Assembly (NCBI GenBank): GCA_946186115.1
Contig: CAMHLV010000008.1
Location: forward strand, 1-64,000
Length of the DNA: 64,000 nucleotides
Direction: 5' to 3'
From: an uncultured Prevotella sp.
GTDB taxonomy: Bacteria; Bacteroidota; Bacteroidia; Bacteroidales; Bacteroidaceae
Positions 55,691 to 64,000 of this stretch are shown here, piece by piece (positions within the stretch are counted from its first letter, which is position 1; each line of letters starts with the position of its first letter). The notes beneath the pieces are model-generated. The model searched no databases. It saw nothing but the letters and a program-made list of their open reading frames with translations, and was not told the origin of the DNA. The position numbers were made by a program, and so were the translations under genes.

Positions 55691-56797
55691 ATGAAGAAAC
55701 TAATGATCCTGGCCCTCATCGCGACGGGCTTCGCATTGACCGTCAATGCTCAAGAGAAAAACGAGAAGGCTACCATTGAGGTTCCTCAGTGGGTGAAGAA
55801 CATCAAGTTCAGCGGCTATGCCATGCTACAATATCAGGGGCAAGACCCTGAAGGTAACCACAGCAACACCTTTAACCTGCGTCTGGCCCGTTTCATCCTC
55901 GACGGCAAGATTGGAGACTTCGACTGGCGTGCCCAGATTCAGGGCACCAACGCCACCGGTCCCGGACAGCCTACCGTACAGTTGGTGGACCTCTATGCCG
56001 AATGGCGCAAGTATCCTGAGTTCAAGGTTCGTGCCGGACAGTTCAAGCGTGCCTTTACCTATGAGAACCCCACCCACCCCATTACTCAGGGTTGGCGCGG
56101 GTATGCCGACGTTATCAATAAGCTCTCTGCCTTCGGCGACCGTACCGGTGAGAAGTCGTCAGGTGGTCGCGACATCGGTATCCAGATTTCCGGTGACCTC
56201 TTCCCCAATGCCAATGGCCGTCGCCTGTTCCACTATCAGGTAGGTGTCTATAACGGTGAGGGTGTCAACCAGAAAGATATGGACAACCGCAAGGATATCA
56301 TTGCAGGTGCCTGGGTGATGCCCATCAAGGGTTTGCGCATCGGTGCCTTCGGATGGACTGGTAGCCGTGGTGCCATGCTCGACCCGCTGACCGGCGAGAA
56401 GCGCAGCATAGAGAAGAACCGTTACGCCATTTCTGCGGAGTACGACCTGAACGAGTACACGTTCCGTGCGGAGTATATCCACAGTCAGGGTTGGGGTGCT
56501 GCCACTCCAGGCAACAACGTCCGCGAGATTTGCTACGAGAACGGCGACAAGGCCGACGGTTGGTATGTCTTCGGCATCGTGCCCGTCGTCAAGGGTAAAC
56601 TGCATGCCAAGGCCCGCTACGAGAGCTATCGCAACCAGAAAAACTGGGCGACATCAGTCAATCAGATAGAATGCGGTCTTAACTACTTCTTCACCAAGAA
56701 TCTGGAGATGCACCTGGAGTATTCTCGCGTCAACGACCGCTCATTGGCTAAACACAACTACAATCTCGTTGACGTAGAAATGGACTTCAGGTTCTGA
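55691..56797 (+). CDS. Porin, OprO/OprP-like
   Basis: 368 residues. The signal peptide ends near TVNAQ. The mature chain opens VPQWVKNIKFSGYAMLQYQG and continues in beta strands such as NLRLARFILDGKIGDFDWRA and FKVRAGQFKRAFTYENPTHP, hallmarks of phosphate-selective porin O/P family proteins, ending in aromatic DVEMDFRF as for barrel insertion. It allows passive uptake across the outer membrane; the anion selectivity of the family may not hold in Bacteroidota. It begins 5 bp after rlmD, and its end overlaps the convergent flippase gene by 11 bp. Confidence 0.85.
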   Translation: MKKLMILALIATGFALTVNAQEKNEKATIEVPQWVKNIKFSGYAMLQYQGQDPEGNHSNTFNLRLARFILDGKIGDFDWRAQIQGTNATGPGQPTVQLVDLYAEWRKYPEFKVRAGQFKRAFTYENPTHPITQGWRGYADVINKLSAFGDRTGEKSSGGRDIGIQISGDLFPNANGRRLFHYQVGVYNGEGVNQKDMDNRKDIIAGAWVMPIKGLRIGAFGWTGSRGAMLDPLTGEKRSIEKNRYAISAEYDLNEYTFRAEYIHSQGWGAATPGNNVREICYENGDKADGWYVFGIVPVVKGKLHAKARYESYRNQKNWATSVNQIECGLNYFFTKNLEMHLEYSRVNDRSLAKHNYNLVDVEMDFRF

Positions 56798-58268
56798 TTT
56801 TCCTCATTAGCGCTTCCCACAAATGCGTCTTCTGGCGCAGGATGTGAACAGAATAAGCCGTGCTGACAATTGTCAGTGCGGCTTCTGCTATCCAGTAGAA
56901 CCACCCGTCAGCAACACATGATATGACAAAAGCCACGATTCCCACCATCATCTGAACCCCGGCATATCGTAATACCTGAGTTGTACAACGATAGTCGTAC
57001 TTCCAGTAGGCATATCCGTTTATCATCAGGTAGTCGAACACATGAGCCGCCACAATAGCAACACCAGTACCATAAAGCCCCCAAAGGCGGAATCCAAAGA
57101 CCATGAATATGACGAAGACTACGAAATAAGAAGTTTCCAGGAACAGAAATGATAATGAGCGACCGCGAGCAAGGGTGATATAGGCCACAGGCAGTGTCAA
57201 CACCTTGAAAAACATAGCCAGGATAGCCACCTGAGCCATACCGACAACGGGCAGAAACTCACTGGTAAACAACAGTGGAATGAGTACAGGCAGCATCATC
57301 ATCAAAGCCACAAGCATAGGCGACAGCAACAGCAACGACACCTCCATTTGCTTGTTAACAGTCTCGTTAGTCTTGGCAACATCCTGATTGACAGCCGACA
57401 GTCGTGGAAAGAAGTCGCTCTCCATAGCAGAAAACACCATACCGGCATAGGTTATGGTAATCATATAGCCTGCATTATAGAAACCAACATCGTCAAGTCC
57501 TCCTTCCACATTAAGGAAGGCACGTATCAGCACCTCTGAGGCACTGCCTATGGCTGCTGCCACGACAAATGCCACACCCAGTTTCACCATACTGCTGCCT
57601 TCTGCCAATAACTGACGGTTTATTTTCAGCCTAAACGGGTAATACTTATAAGAATATAACACCGTTGCTACCATAGTTCCCATGGCCATCAGCACAATGA
57701 CAGGCAATACACCTGAATGACCAAAATAATAATAAAGAGGTATGGAAACCAATACGGAAAACAGTGCCGCATAAATCTGAATCTTTGCCATTGCTCCCAG
57801 CCGGCGGGTAGCTTTCAAAATAGCATTTTCTCCACCAGTGACGGCAATCATGGCAACAGACAGTCCCAACGCCGAATAGTGCAACGTATGATTACCCCAA
57901 GTAAATGTAGTCTTATTGACAAAGGGGCTCAACAATATGCAAAACACTAAACCCAGAAGCGCTGCCATAGCACTCCACAGGCGAACAACCAGAATGAAAT
58001 GCTCTATTCGCTGCTGTTCCGACTCCTGTTCATATAATTCTGACAACCGAGGTACTGCACCAAAAGAAATACCAAGATTGGTGCATTGTGAAGCGAAGTT
58101 CTGTACAGAGGTAAGCAGTGCAGATAATCCCATACCGCCAGCCCCGATGAGCAAGGCCATAATTTTATTGCGTACAAGGCCTATCAGAATAATCAGTCCC
58201 TGTACGCCGCCGAACACACCCGTATATTTCAACACGTGGTCGTAGCTCTCGCTGTGGTGCTCCTTCAT
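56787..58268 (-). CDS. Wzx-like O-antigen/polysaccharide flippase
   Basis: 493 residues from the ATG at 58268 (MKEHHSESYDHVLKYTGVFG); an ATG 14 codons upstream lacks support. About twelve to fourteen membrane helices fit the MOP superfamily: GLIILIGLVRNKIMALLIGA, GMGLSALLTSVQNFASQCTN near the N-terminus, and a C-terminal polysaccharide-biosynthesis half. Wzx proteins flip lipid-linked sugar repeats across the inner membrane. Two glycosyltransferases lie divergently upstream, which supports a role in surface polysaccharide export. Its 3' end overlaps that of the porin by 11 bp. Confidence 0.85.
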   Translation of the reverse strand: MKEHHSESYDHVLKYTGVFGGVQGLIILIGLVRNKIMALLIGAGGMGLSALLTSVQNFASQCTNLGISFGAVPRLSELYEQESEQQRIEHFILVVRLWSAMAALLGLVFCILLSPFVNKTTFTWGNHTLHYSALGLSVAMIAVTGGENAILKATRRLGAMAKIQIYAALFSVLVSIPLYYYFGHSGVLPVIVLMAMGTMVATVLYSYKYYPFRLKINRQLLAEGSSMVKLGVAFVVAAAIGSASEVLIRAFLNVEGGLDDVGFYNAGYMITITYAGMVFSAMESDFFPRLSAVNQDVAKTNETVNKQMEVSLLLLSPMLVALMMMLPVLIPLLFTSEFLPVVGMAQVAILAMFFKVLTLPVAYITLARGRSLSFLFLETSYFVVFVIFMVFGFRLWGLYGTGVAIVAAHVFDYLMINGYAYWKYDYRCTTQVLRYAGVQMMVGIVAFVISCVADGWFYWIAEAALTIVSTAYSVHILRQKTHLWEALMRKIRT

Positions 58269-58318
58269 TATAATTAATAACGCAAAAGCCACCTTGATTA
58301 TTTTATCCATTCAATAAA

Positions 58319-58350
58319 TTTGGCCATTCGGCGAAATTACACTATCTTTG
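58319..58350 (+). promoter_or_regulatory. Consensus promoter of the glycosyltransferase pair
   Basis: TTTG (58319-58322), 20 nt, TATCTTTG (58343-58350), 11 nt before the ATG at 58362. The in-frame ATG at 58320 lies inside the promoter and is excluded. Confidence 0.8.
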
Positions 58351-58361
58351 CAGTCAGATTT

Positions 58362-59333
58362 ATGAAAAAACAACAGCCATTAGTCAGTTTTATCCTGACA
58401 TACTACAATCTGCCTGTCCAGATGCTGTGCGAGTGTATTGACAGCATCCTTGCCCTCTCGCTCACTCCTGAAGAGCGCGAAATCATCGTTGTGGACGATG
58501 GTTCTGAAGTCAGTCCGATGAACGGTCTTATGCACTACGGTGACGATATTATCTATGTAAGACAGCACAACCAAGGACTCAGCATGGCACGCAACAAAGG
58601 TATCGACATGGCAACAGGCACCTACCTGCAGTTCGTTGATGCCGACGACTATCTGTTGACCGATCCGTATAACTATTGTCTTGACGTACTGCGACAGAAT
58701 GGTGACAGGACGGATATGGTGATTTTCGACTTTACCACAGATAATAACGACCAATCTGACTACGGCAATCCACTGACGATATCAGGCACCGAATACCTGC
58801 GACATCATAACATTCGCGGTACTGCTTGGGGCTACCTGTTTCGTTCTAAGACACTTAGCGAGCTGCGCTTCACTCCTGGCATCTATCATGAGGACGAAGA
58901 ATTCACCCCCCAACTCCTAATCCGCTCCGAACAGGTGTGCATAGTGGCTGCCAAAGCCTACTTCTACCGTAAGCGCAAGGATTCTATAATGACCGATGCC
59001 CACCAAAACAAATGCAAGAAGCGGTTGGACGACAGTCGAGATGTTATTCTGCGACTGCACTATTTAGCCGACCGCATGCCACAGAATGAGCGTCTTGCCA
59101 TGCAGCGGCGTGTAGCACAACTTTCGATGGACTACATCTACAACATCATCCTGCAGACTCGCTCTGCAGATGAGCTAAACTCACGGCTCGACACACTGCG
59201 ACTGCAGGGGCTCTTTCCGTTGCCCGACCGTGATTATAGTCAGAAGTACAAGTGGTTCCGCCGTATGATAAACACTGCTGCAGGTCGTCAGCTGCTGCTC
59301 CACACCCTGCCATATATCAAGAGAGAGAGATAG
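58362..59333 (+). CDS. Family 2 glycosyltransferase
   Basis: 323 residues from the ATG at 58362. GT-A fold, family 2: LVSFILTYYNLPVQMLCECI at the start, the nucleotide-sugar site EIIVVDDGSEVS, QGLSMARNKGIDMATGTYLQ and the metal-binding FVDADDYLL (DxD-like). It probably adds a sugar to a lipid-linked surface glycan at the cytoplasmic face of the inner membrane; donor and acceptor are unknown. The next transferase follows after 4 bp, so the two form an operon, divergent from a Wzx-like flippase that may export the product. Confidence 0.88.
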   Translation: MKKQQPLVSFILTYYNLPVQMLCECIDSILALSLTPEEREIIVVDDGSEVSPMNGLMHYGDDIIYVRQHNQGLSMARNKGIDMATGTYLQFVDADDYLLTDPYNYCLDVLRQNGDRTDMVIFDFTTDNNDQSDYGNPLTISGTEYLRHHNIRGTAWGYLFRSKTLSELRFTPGIYHEDEEFTPQLLIRSEQVCIVAAKAYFYRKRKDSIMTDAHQNKCKKRLDDSRDVILRLHYLADRMPQNERLAMQRRVAQLSMDYIYNIILQTRSADELNSRLDTLRLQGLFPLPDRDYSQKYKWFRRMINTAAGRQLLLHTLPYIKRER

Positions 59334-59337
59334 TGTC

Positions 59338-60342
59338 ATGGAAGACAAGATTTCCGTCATCGTATGTACCTACAATCAGGAGACCACCATCGCCCGTACG
59401 CTGGACTCCATCCTGATGCAGCAGTGTCATGTGCCTTACGAGATAGTGATAGGTGAAGACTGCTCAACCGATAAGACACCAGACATCTGCCGTCAATATG
59501 CCGAGCAGCACCCCGACACTATCCGCCTGATAGAAAACAAGCATAACAAAGGACTCATCAACAACTATTTTGACTGTCTGCTGTCATGCCAAGGGAATTA
59601 CATTGCTGATTGTGCTGGCGATGACTTCTGGACTGATCCACAGAAACTGGAGAAGGAGGTTCGCATTTTCGAAACCCACAAACATGTGACTTTGGTTCAC
59701 ACAGACTGGGAGTATTACGACGAAAGCAGCAAAACGACATATCCAAGTCCACAGAAGCCATTTACTGCTCCTATAACCTCTGGCAAGGATATGTTGGTAG
59801 CCATTATCACCCAGACAAGCATACCCGTCATACATCTCTGTACTTCCCTCTACCGCAAAGATATAGTATGTCAGGCATTACATGACGATGAATACCTGTT
59901 TCGCAACAAAGAATTTGGATGTGAAGACATACAAATTATATTCCTCATGGCACTACATGGAGATATTGCCTATATTGCCGACAAAACTCTAAACTATTCT
60001 GTAGGCCACGAATCAGTGTCATGCTCCAACGACCACATCAAGCAGTTCCGTTTCACCAAAGGAGTTAGCAGTTTGAGCCATTACCTCGCTGAAAAATACC
60101 ATATAGATCATCCCGATATTGCCCGATATTTCTCACAACGCATCACTGCTCTCGCTATGCATGCCTTTAGGGAGCACGATGCTTCACTATTTGCTGAAAC
60201 CCAGAAGTGTGAGAAAGAATGGCATGTACACAGAAATACAACCATCAGGACCCTGTTTTTTATCATGCGCCACGAGTGGCTTTGGACGATGGGACTGCAA
60301 TTTCGGAAATCATTTGTAGCCTTAAAGCGACTATTTCACTAA
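59338..60342 (+). CDS. Family 2 glycosyltransferase
   Basis: 334 residues. GT-A motifs: ISVIVCTYNQETTIARTLDS, EIVIGEDCSTDKTPDICRQY, and the metal site YIADCAGDDFWTDPQK. The GEDCSTD variant and CAGDDFW pattern are typical of a branch found in Bacteroidota capsule and O-antigen loci. A long C-terminal part (about 210-334) has basic, helical segments. It begins 4 bp after the first transferase, surely co-translated. Substrates unknown. Confidence 0.88.
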   Translation: MEDKISVIVCTYNQETTIARTLDSILMQQCHVPYEIVIGEDCSTDKTPDICRQYAEQHPDTIRLIENKHNKGLINNYFDCLLSCQGNYIADCAGDDFWTDPQKLEKEVRIFETHKHVTLVHTDWEYYDESSKTTYPSPQKPFTAPITSGKDMLVAIITQTSIPVIHLCTSLYRKDIVCQALHDDEYLFRNKEFGCEDIQIIFLMALHGDIAYIADKTLNYSVGHESVSCSNDHIKQFRFTKGVSSLSHYLAEKYHIDHPDIARYFSQRITALAMHAFREHDASLFAETQKCEKEWHVHRNTTIRTLFFIMRHEWLWTMGLQFRKSFVALKRLFH

Positions 60343-60398
60343 ACAGCACGTCGTAGCCTCTCGACGCGACCAGCAGTTTCCCCTATTACATACAAAAA

Positions 60399-60420
60399 TA
60401 TCCCGCCAGAAGGCGGGATA
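60399..60420. terminator. Bidirectional hairpin between glycosyltransferase and spt
   Basis: TATCCCGCC (60399-60407) pairs perfectly with GGCGGGATA (60412-60420). On the minus strand it is followed by TTTTTG, which suits termination of spt; on the plus strand only weak T content follows. Confidence 0.75.
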
Positions 60421-60450
60421 AGTAATAGAATATCATACATCAGCAAGGGA

Positions 60451-61638
60451 CTATTTTATTATTCCCTGCTCTACGAAAATCTTCTTCAAAGCTTTTACCG
60501 AACGCTCCACCTGTTCCTCAGTGTGGGTAGCCATCAAGGCATAGCGTACAAGAGTGTCCTGAGGTGCACATGCAGGCGGTATTACCGGATTGATAAATAC
60601 TCCGGCCTTGAATGCCAGGGCTGTCACGAGGAAAGTCTTCTCCACATCACGGACATAGAGCGGAATAATCGGGCTCTCTGTATCACCAATCTCAAATCCC
60701 TCCTCCTTGAAGCGCTGAAGGGCATACTTCGTCACCTTCCACAAAGCCTCGATGCGCTCGGGCTCCTTCTGCAGTATGTGCAGTGCCTCAAGAGCGGCAG
60801 CGGTAGCAGCGGGCGTGTTTGATGCAGAGAAGATATATGTACGGCAAGTATGACGCAGGAAATTGATGGTATCCCAGTCGGATGCTATAAAACCACCGAT
60901 AGAAGCCAAAGACTTAGAGAAGGTACCCATAATAAGGTCAACTTCATCGGTCAGTCCGAAATAGTCACACACGCCACGGCCATGATCGCCGAACACTCCT
61001 ATACCATGGGCTTCGTCCACCATGATAGAGCAGTTGTACTTATGCTTCAGTTCCACTATCTCGGGCAACTTGGCCAAATCGCCCTCCATCGAGAACACAC
61101 CATCAACGACGATGAGCTTGATAGCCTCATAAGGCAACTTCTGAAGAACACGCTCCAGGTCTTCCATGTCGTTGTGCTTATAGTGCAGCTGGCGGGCAAA
61201 TGACAGACGACGGCCGTCCACTATACTTGCATGGTCACGGTCGTCGCAGATAATGTAGTCGTCTTTGCCTACTACCATTGCCAGAACTCCCTGGTTAACA
61301 GAGAATCCGGTAGAGAAACAAAGACAATCTTCCTTGTGGATAAACTCCGAGATTTCCTTTTCAAGCTGCACATGCAAATCAAGCGTACCATTAAGGAATC
61401 GGCTTCCGGCACATCCTGATCCGTATTTGTCGAGTGCTGCCTTTGCTGCATCGATTATTCTCTGATCGCCAGTCAGTCCAGTGTAGGCATTTGAGCCGAA
61501 CATCAGCACTTTGTGCCCCCCCATCTCAACTTCTGTTCCCTGTTTGCCTTCTATTGCACGGAAATAAGGGTAAACATCAGCCTCCATAAATTTCTGGGGC
61601 TCACGATAATGCTTGTATTTTTCTTGTAATTGTCCCAT
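60451..61638 (-). CDS. spt: Serine palmitoyltransferase (alpha-oxoamine synthase)
   Basis: 395 residues from the ATG at 61638 (MGQLQEKYKHYREPQ). A PLP enzyme of the alpha-oxoamine synthase family: SNAYTGLTGDQRIIDAAKAA, GSGCAGSRFLNGTLDLHVQL, MVDEAHGIGVFGDHGRGVCD (Asp and His of the PLP site), and the Schiff-base Lys in GTFSKSLASIGGFIA. The N-terminal YREPQKFMEADVYPYFRAIE matches the Bacteroides Spt group, which condenses serine with an acyl-CoA in sphingolipid synthesis. Related enzymes (KBL, AONS) have different fronts. It is divergent from a lipid kinase, consistent with lipid metabolism. Confidence 0.87.
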   Translation of the reverse strand: MGQLQEKYKHYREPQKFMEADVYPYFRAIEGKQGTEVEMGGHKVLMFGSNAYTGLTGDQRIIDAAKAALDKYGSGCAGSRFLNGTLDLHVQLEKEISEFIHKEDCLCFSTGFSVNQGVLAMVVGKDDYIICDDRDHASIVDGRRLSFARQLHYKHNDMEDLERVLQKLPYEAIKLIVVDGVFSMEGDLAKLPEIVELKHKYNCSIMVDEAHGIGVFGDHGRGVCDYFGLTDEVDLIMGTFSKSLASIGGFIASDWDTINFLRHTCRTYIFSASNTPAATAAALEALHILQKEPERIEALWKVTKYALQRFKEEGFEIGDTESPIIPLYVRDVEKTFLVTALAFKAGVFINPVIPPACAPQDTLVRYALMATHTEEQVERSVKALKKIFVEQGIIK

Positions 61639-61681
61639 ATAATACACATGTAGTCACGCTACATAATTTGGTTTGAGAGTG

Positions 61682-61740
61682 CAAAGGTACACATTTTTTA
61701 TGAAATCGTGCAAGAAAAAGCAGAATATTTTGTACTTTTG
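61682..61740. promoter_or_regulatory. Divergent -7 elements between spt and the lipid kinase
   Basis: Minus strand: TACCTTTG at 61682-61689 for spt. Plus strand: TACTTTTG at 61733-61740 for the kinase, only 7 nt before its ATG at 61748, so that mRNA would be nearly leaderless. It also excludes the in-frame ATG at 61673. Confidence 0.6.
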
Positions 61741-61747
61741 CATCGTC

Positions 61748-62782
61748 ATGGACAGAAAACTACACATCACATTCATCGTAAACCCCATCTCGGGTACTCA
61801 CAGCAAGGATGAAATACCAGGACTTATCGATAAGTTGCTGGACCATGAACTTTTTGACTATGATATTCAGTTTACAGAATATGCCGGCCATGCTGCAGAA
61901 CTGGCTTGCCAGTGCGCCGAGCACGGCGACGACATTGCTGTGGCCGTAGGCGGCGATGGTACTGTCAACGAGGTTGCGCGCTCATTGGTGCATACCAATA
62001 CCGCACTGGGCATCATCCCCTGCGGTTCCGGCAACGGCCTTGCCCGCCATCTGTGCATCCCCATGGATACCGCTAAGGCCATCAGCATCATCAACAGTTG
62101 TCAGATAGAGACTTTCGACTACGGCGTCATCAACGACCTGCCTTTCTTCTGCACCTGCGGCATGGGCTTCGACGCCTTTATCTCCCTCAAATTTGCCGAG
62201 TCAGGCAAGCGCGGTCCCATCACCTATGTCGAGAATGTACTGAAAGAGGGATTGAAATACAAACCGGAGACCTATGAGATTACCGACGATAGCGGTACCA
62301 GACACTACAAGGCATTCCTCATAGCCTGCGCCAATGCTTCACAATACGGCAACAACGCCTACATCGCACCTGGTGCCACTATGAAGGACGGAGAGATGGA
62401 CGTTATCATCATGGAGCCCTTCGACACCCTTGAAGCTCCACAGATTGCCGCCGACCTGTTTATGAAGACGTTAGGCAACAACTCAAAGATAAAGACTTTC
62501 CGTACCAAGAGCCTGATAATAAGGCGAAAGGAGCCCGGAGCTATACATTATGACGGCGACCCCATAATGACCGGTACTGAAATCGACGTCCACATCGAGC
62601 ATCTTGGCATACGCATAGCCACTAATCCCGAAGCCACAGAAGACAAGGCGCAACCCAACCAACTGCTAAATGCCTTCAGCGACTTCTTTAATAATATAAA
62701 TAATGTACGCGAAGACATCGAGAAGAGCGGCCATCGCATACAGGTAATCAACAAGGTACTACTTAGGAAACTGCGCTCATAA
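61748..62782 (+). CDS. Diacylglycerol/sphingosine-kinase family lipid kinase
   Basis: 344 residues from the ATG at 61748 (MDRKLHITFIVNPISG). DAGK catalytic domain: the nucleotide loop IVNPISGTHSKDEIP, VAVGGDGTVNEVARSL (GGDGT), and IPCGSGNGLARHL, followed by the beta-sandwich C-terminal domain with IHYDGDPIM. Members (DgkB, YegS, sphingosine kinases) phosphorylate diacylglycerol or sphingoid bases at the inner face of the membrane. The divergent spt makes a sphingoid or ceramide substrate plausible, but this is inference. It overlaps the next small gene by one base (TAATG). Confidence 0.87.
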   Translation: MDRKLHITFIVNPISGTHSKDEIPGLIDKLLDHELFDYDIQFTEYAGHAAELACQCAEHGDDIAVAVGGDGTVNEVARSLVHTNTALGIIPCGSGNGLARHLCIPMDTAKAISIINSCQIETFDYGVINDLPFFCTCGMGFDAFISLKFAESGKRGPITYVENVLKEGLKYKPETYEITDDSGTRHYKAFLIACANASQYGNNAYIAPGATMKDGEMDVIIMEPFDTLEAPQIAADLFMKTLGNNSKIKTFRTKSLIIRRKEPGAIHYDGDPIMTGTEIDVHIEHLGIRIATNPEATEDKAQPNQLLNAFSDFFNNINNVREDIEKSGHRIQVINKVLLRKLRS

Positions 62783-62940
62783 TGCAATCCATCATTACGA
62801 TAGTAGTAGTGGCAGTGGCATTAGGATATGCCGCATGGCGTATAGCAAACACTCTGAGACACGTCAACGACCCATGCCGTGAGTGCCCTCTGCGTGGAAA
62901 CTGCAATAAATCGTCGAGAAACTGCGACAAATCAAAATAA
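62782..62940 (+). CDS. Small Cys-rich membrane protein (FeoB-associated type)
   Basis: 52 residues, starting in the last base of the kinase stop (TAATG). One membrane helix (IITIVVVAVALGYAAWRI) is followed by a cytoplasmic or periplasmic Cys motif, DPCRECPLRGNCNKSSRNC. This matches the FeoB-associated Cys-rich membrane proteins (once called virus attachment p12 family) widespread in Bacteroidota. No feoB is in the window. The four cysteines could bind metal. Translational coupling with the lipid kinase is evident. Too short for most automatic gene finders. Confidence 0.75.
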   Translation: MQSIITIVVVAVALGYAAWRIANTLRHVNDPCRECPLRGNCNKSSRNCDKSK

Positions 62941-62962
62941 TTCAAAAAAAATCCCATTTTTA

Positions 62963-62994
62963 TTTGGTATATTGCTCACTAATTTGTATCTTTG
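62963..62994 (+). promoter_or_regulatory. Consensus promoter of tRNA-Cys
   Basis: TTTG (62963-62966), 20 nt, TATCTTTG (62987-62994), a full match, about 50 nt before the mature tRNA. Confidence 0.85.
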
Positions 62995-63044
62995 CACCCG
63001 CTTAGACCAAACGGTGCTTTAATCCTTAGGTCGATACAGCACTT

Positions 63045-63116
63045 GGTGCCTTGGATGAGTGGCTTAGTCAACGGTCTGCAAAACCGTCAACGGCGGTTCG
63101 AATCCGCCAGGCACCT
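63045..63116 (+). tRNA. tRNA-Cys (GCA)
   Basis: The acceptor stem GGTGCCT (63045-63051) pairs perfectly with AGGCACC (63109-63115), with T as the discriminator typical of tRNA-Cys. The anticodon stem ACGGT/ACCGT encloses loop CTGCAAA with anticodon GCA. The T arm GGCGG-TTCGAAT-CCGCC is intact. No CCA is encoded. Confidence 0.95.
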
Positions 63117-63125
63117 CAAGAGAGA

Positions 63126-63159
63126 GAAGGAAGCCTACACTAGGCTCCCTTCTTTTTTT
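63126..63159 (+). terminator. Terminator of tRNA-Cys
   Basis: GAAGGAAGCCT (63126-63136) pairs with AGGCTCCCTTC (63142-63152), with one mismatch and a five-base loop, followed by a run of seven T. Confidence 0.88.
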
Positions 63160-63182
63160 CCATTTTTATTGCCTGTATGCAC

Positions 63183-64000
63183 ATGGATAAGAAAAAAGGA
63201 ATATTGGCTCTCTCACCGCTTCTGGTGTTTATCGTGCTCTATTTGGTCACGAGTATTATTGCACGCGACTTCTACAAGGTTCCCATCACAGTGGCATTCA
63301 TGGCAGCATCGGCCTACGCTGTAGTCACCAGCGGAGGCATACCACTAAACAAGCGCATCGACATCTACAGTAGAGGTGCCGGCACAGGCCAGATGATGCT
63401 GATGATATGGATATTCATCCTTGCTGGAGCATTTGCACATTCTGCCAAGACCACAGGCAGTATTGATGCTACGGTAAATCTGGCACTGACACTGTTGCCC
63501 GGCGAGATGCTGCTTGCCGGCCTCTTCCTTGCAGCCTGTTTCATATCCCTCAGCATAGGCACCAGTGTGGGCACCATTGTTGCACTGACGCCCATTGCCG
63601 CCGGCATAGCAGAGCAGACAGCCACCTCGGTACCGCTGATGGCTGCAGTAGTTGTGGGCGGCTCACTCTTCGGCGACAACCTGTCGTTTATCTCCGACAC
63701 CACCATCGTAGCCACTTCAACACAGGGCTGCCGTCTGTCTGATAAGTTCCGCGTCAACTCCTTTATCGTCATTCCTGCAGCATTGCTAATCCTTGTCATC
63801 TACTTAGTGATGGGCACAGGCATGGCATCTCCACAGAATGTTCCCGAGGTGTCGTACGTCAAGGTGATACCCTATATCGTGGTACTCCTCACCGCCCTGC
63901 TGGGCATGAATGTCATGGCAGTACTCACGCTGGGCATAGTGCTTACGGGCATAATAGGCATTGCCGACGGCTCTTTCGACGTTTTCGGATGGCTTCGCGC
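63183..64000 (+). CDS. Na+/H+ antiporter, NhaC family (cut by the window edge)
   Basis: The frame is open from the ATG at 63183 (or 63177, two codons earlier) to the window end, giving about 272 residues with no stop. Membrane helices: ILALSPLLVFIVLYLVTSII, ITVAFMAASAYAVVT, MMLMIWIFILAGAFAHSAKT, LLPGEMLLAGLFLAACFISL. The NhaC-family signature GTSVGTIVALTPIAAGIAEQ is followed by VVGGSLFGDNLSFISDTTIV, with Asp residues expected to bind Na+. It probably exchanges Na+ for H+ at the inner membrane. About 150-200 further residues are expected beyond the window. It lies just after the tRNA-Cys terminator. Confidence 0.88.
   Translation, partial: MDKKKGILALSPLLVFIVLYLVTSIIARDFYKVPITVAFMAASAYAVVTSGGIPLNKRIDIYSRGAGTGQMMLMIWIFILAGAFAHSAKTTGSIDATVNLALTLLPGEMLLAGLFLAACFISLSIGTSVGTIVALTPIAAGIAEQTATSVPLMAAVVVGGSLFGDNLSFISDTTIVATSTQGCRLSDKFRVNSFIVIPAALLILVIYLVMGTGMASPQNVPEVSYVKVIPYIVVLLTALLGMNVMAVLTLGIVLTGIIGIADGSFDVFGWLR

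Noticed and set aside
62995..63044. Second tRNA or riboswitch before tRNA-Cys
   Set aside because: Short partial complementarities only; the stretch is simply the 5' leader of the tRNA transcript.

Overview
The window is a stretch of Bacteroidota chromosome, most likely from a gut or rumen Prevotella-type species (Prevotellaceae). The evidence is the promoter type (TTTG, about 20 nt, TAnnTTTG upstream of many genes), the scarcity of Shine-Dalgarno sites, many SPII lipoproteins rich in Asp/Gly after the lipobox cysteine, a Wzi-like outer-membrane protein, a Bacteroides-type serine palmitoyltransferase, and Prevotella-style low-complexity repeats between and inside genes. No rRNA, insertion sequence, CRISPR array or complete mobile element was seen.

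Layout. 0.3-3 kb: two lipoproteins behind a long structured leader, then a scarred region with gene remnants. 3-7.3 kb: a DUF6078-like protein and a 1,241-residue type IIG restriction-modification enzyme. 7.3-10.2 kb: tandem 22-nt repeats and hairpins in front of a VapE/VirE-type primase-helicase, probably left from an integrative element. 10.3-18.5 kb: cell-surface genes (lipocalin-like lipoprotein, Wzi-like barrel, two paralogous alpha/beta hydrolases, a Gly/Asn-rich secreted protein), a histidine phosphatase and MgtC. 18.5-28 kb: housekeeping genes on the minus strand: coaW; galM-sugar MFS-galK; and folC-dnaJ-grpE with an ABC-F ATPase.

28.1-51.4 kb is the centrepiece: a minus-strand non-ribosomal peptide synthetase (NRPS) locus that may be a single ~23 kb transcription unit. 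It reads STAS protein, outer-membrane barrel, NRPS-A (A-T-C-A-T-C-A-T-R), NRPS-B (A-T-degenerate C-TE), MATE exporter, NRPS-C (C-A-T-C-A-T-R), HD phosphohydrolase. Junctions are 4-bp or 1-bp overlaps or gaps of about 10-50 bp. It has three chain-release domains: two reductases (peptide aldehyde or alcohol expected) and one thioesterase with cysteine in place of serine. The NRPS-B adenylation domain lacks the usual Asp that binds the alpha-amino group. The C-terminal NRPS-C adenylation domain has an acidic pocket suggesting a basic residue, so a leupeptin-like basic aldehyde is a reasonable but unproven product hypothesis. Interdomain linkers are built from short tandem repeats of the kind otherwise seen between Prevotella genes, including a 7-nt repeat whose slippage would cut off the thioesterase.

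51.6-64 kb: a carboxyltransferase of the oxaloacetate decarboxylase/pyruvate carboxylase family, a lipoprotein, rlmD, a phosphate-selective-type porin, a Wzx-like flippase and two glycosyltransferases, a divergent sphingolipid/lipid-kinase pair (spt and a DAGK-family kinase), a small Cys-rich membrane protein, tRNA-Cys, and a NhaC-type antiporter cut by the right edge. Coordinates of short sites were counted by hand and may be off by a base or two. All functions are read from sequence motifs; no database search was run.
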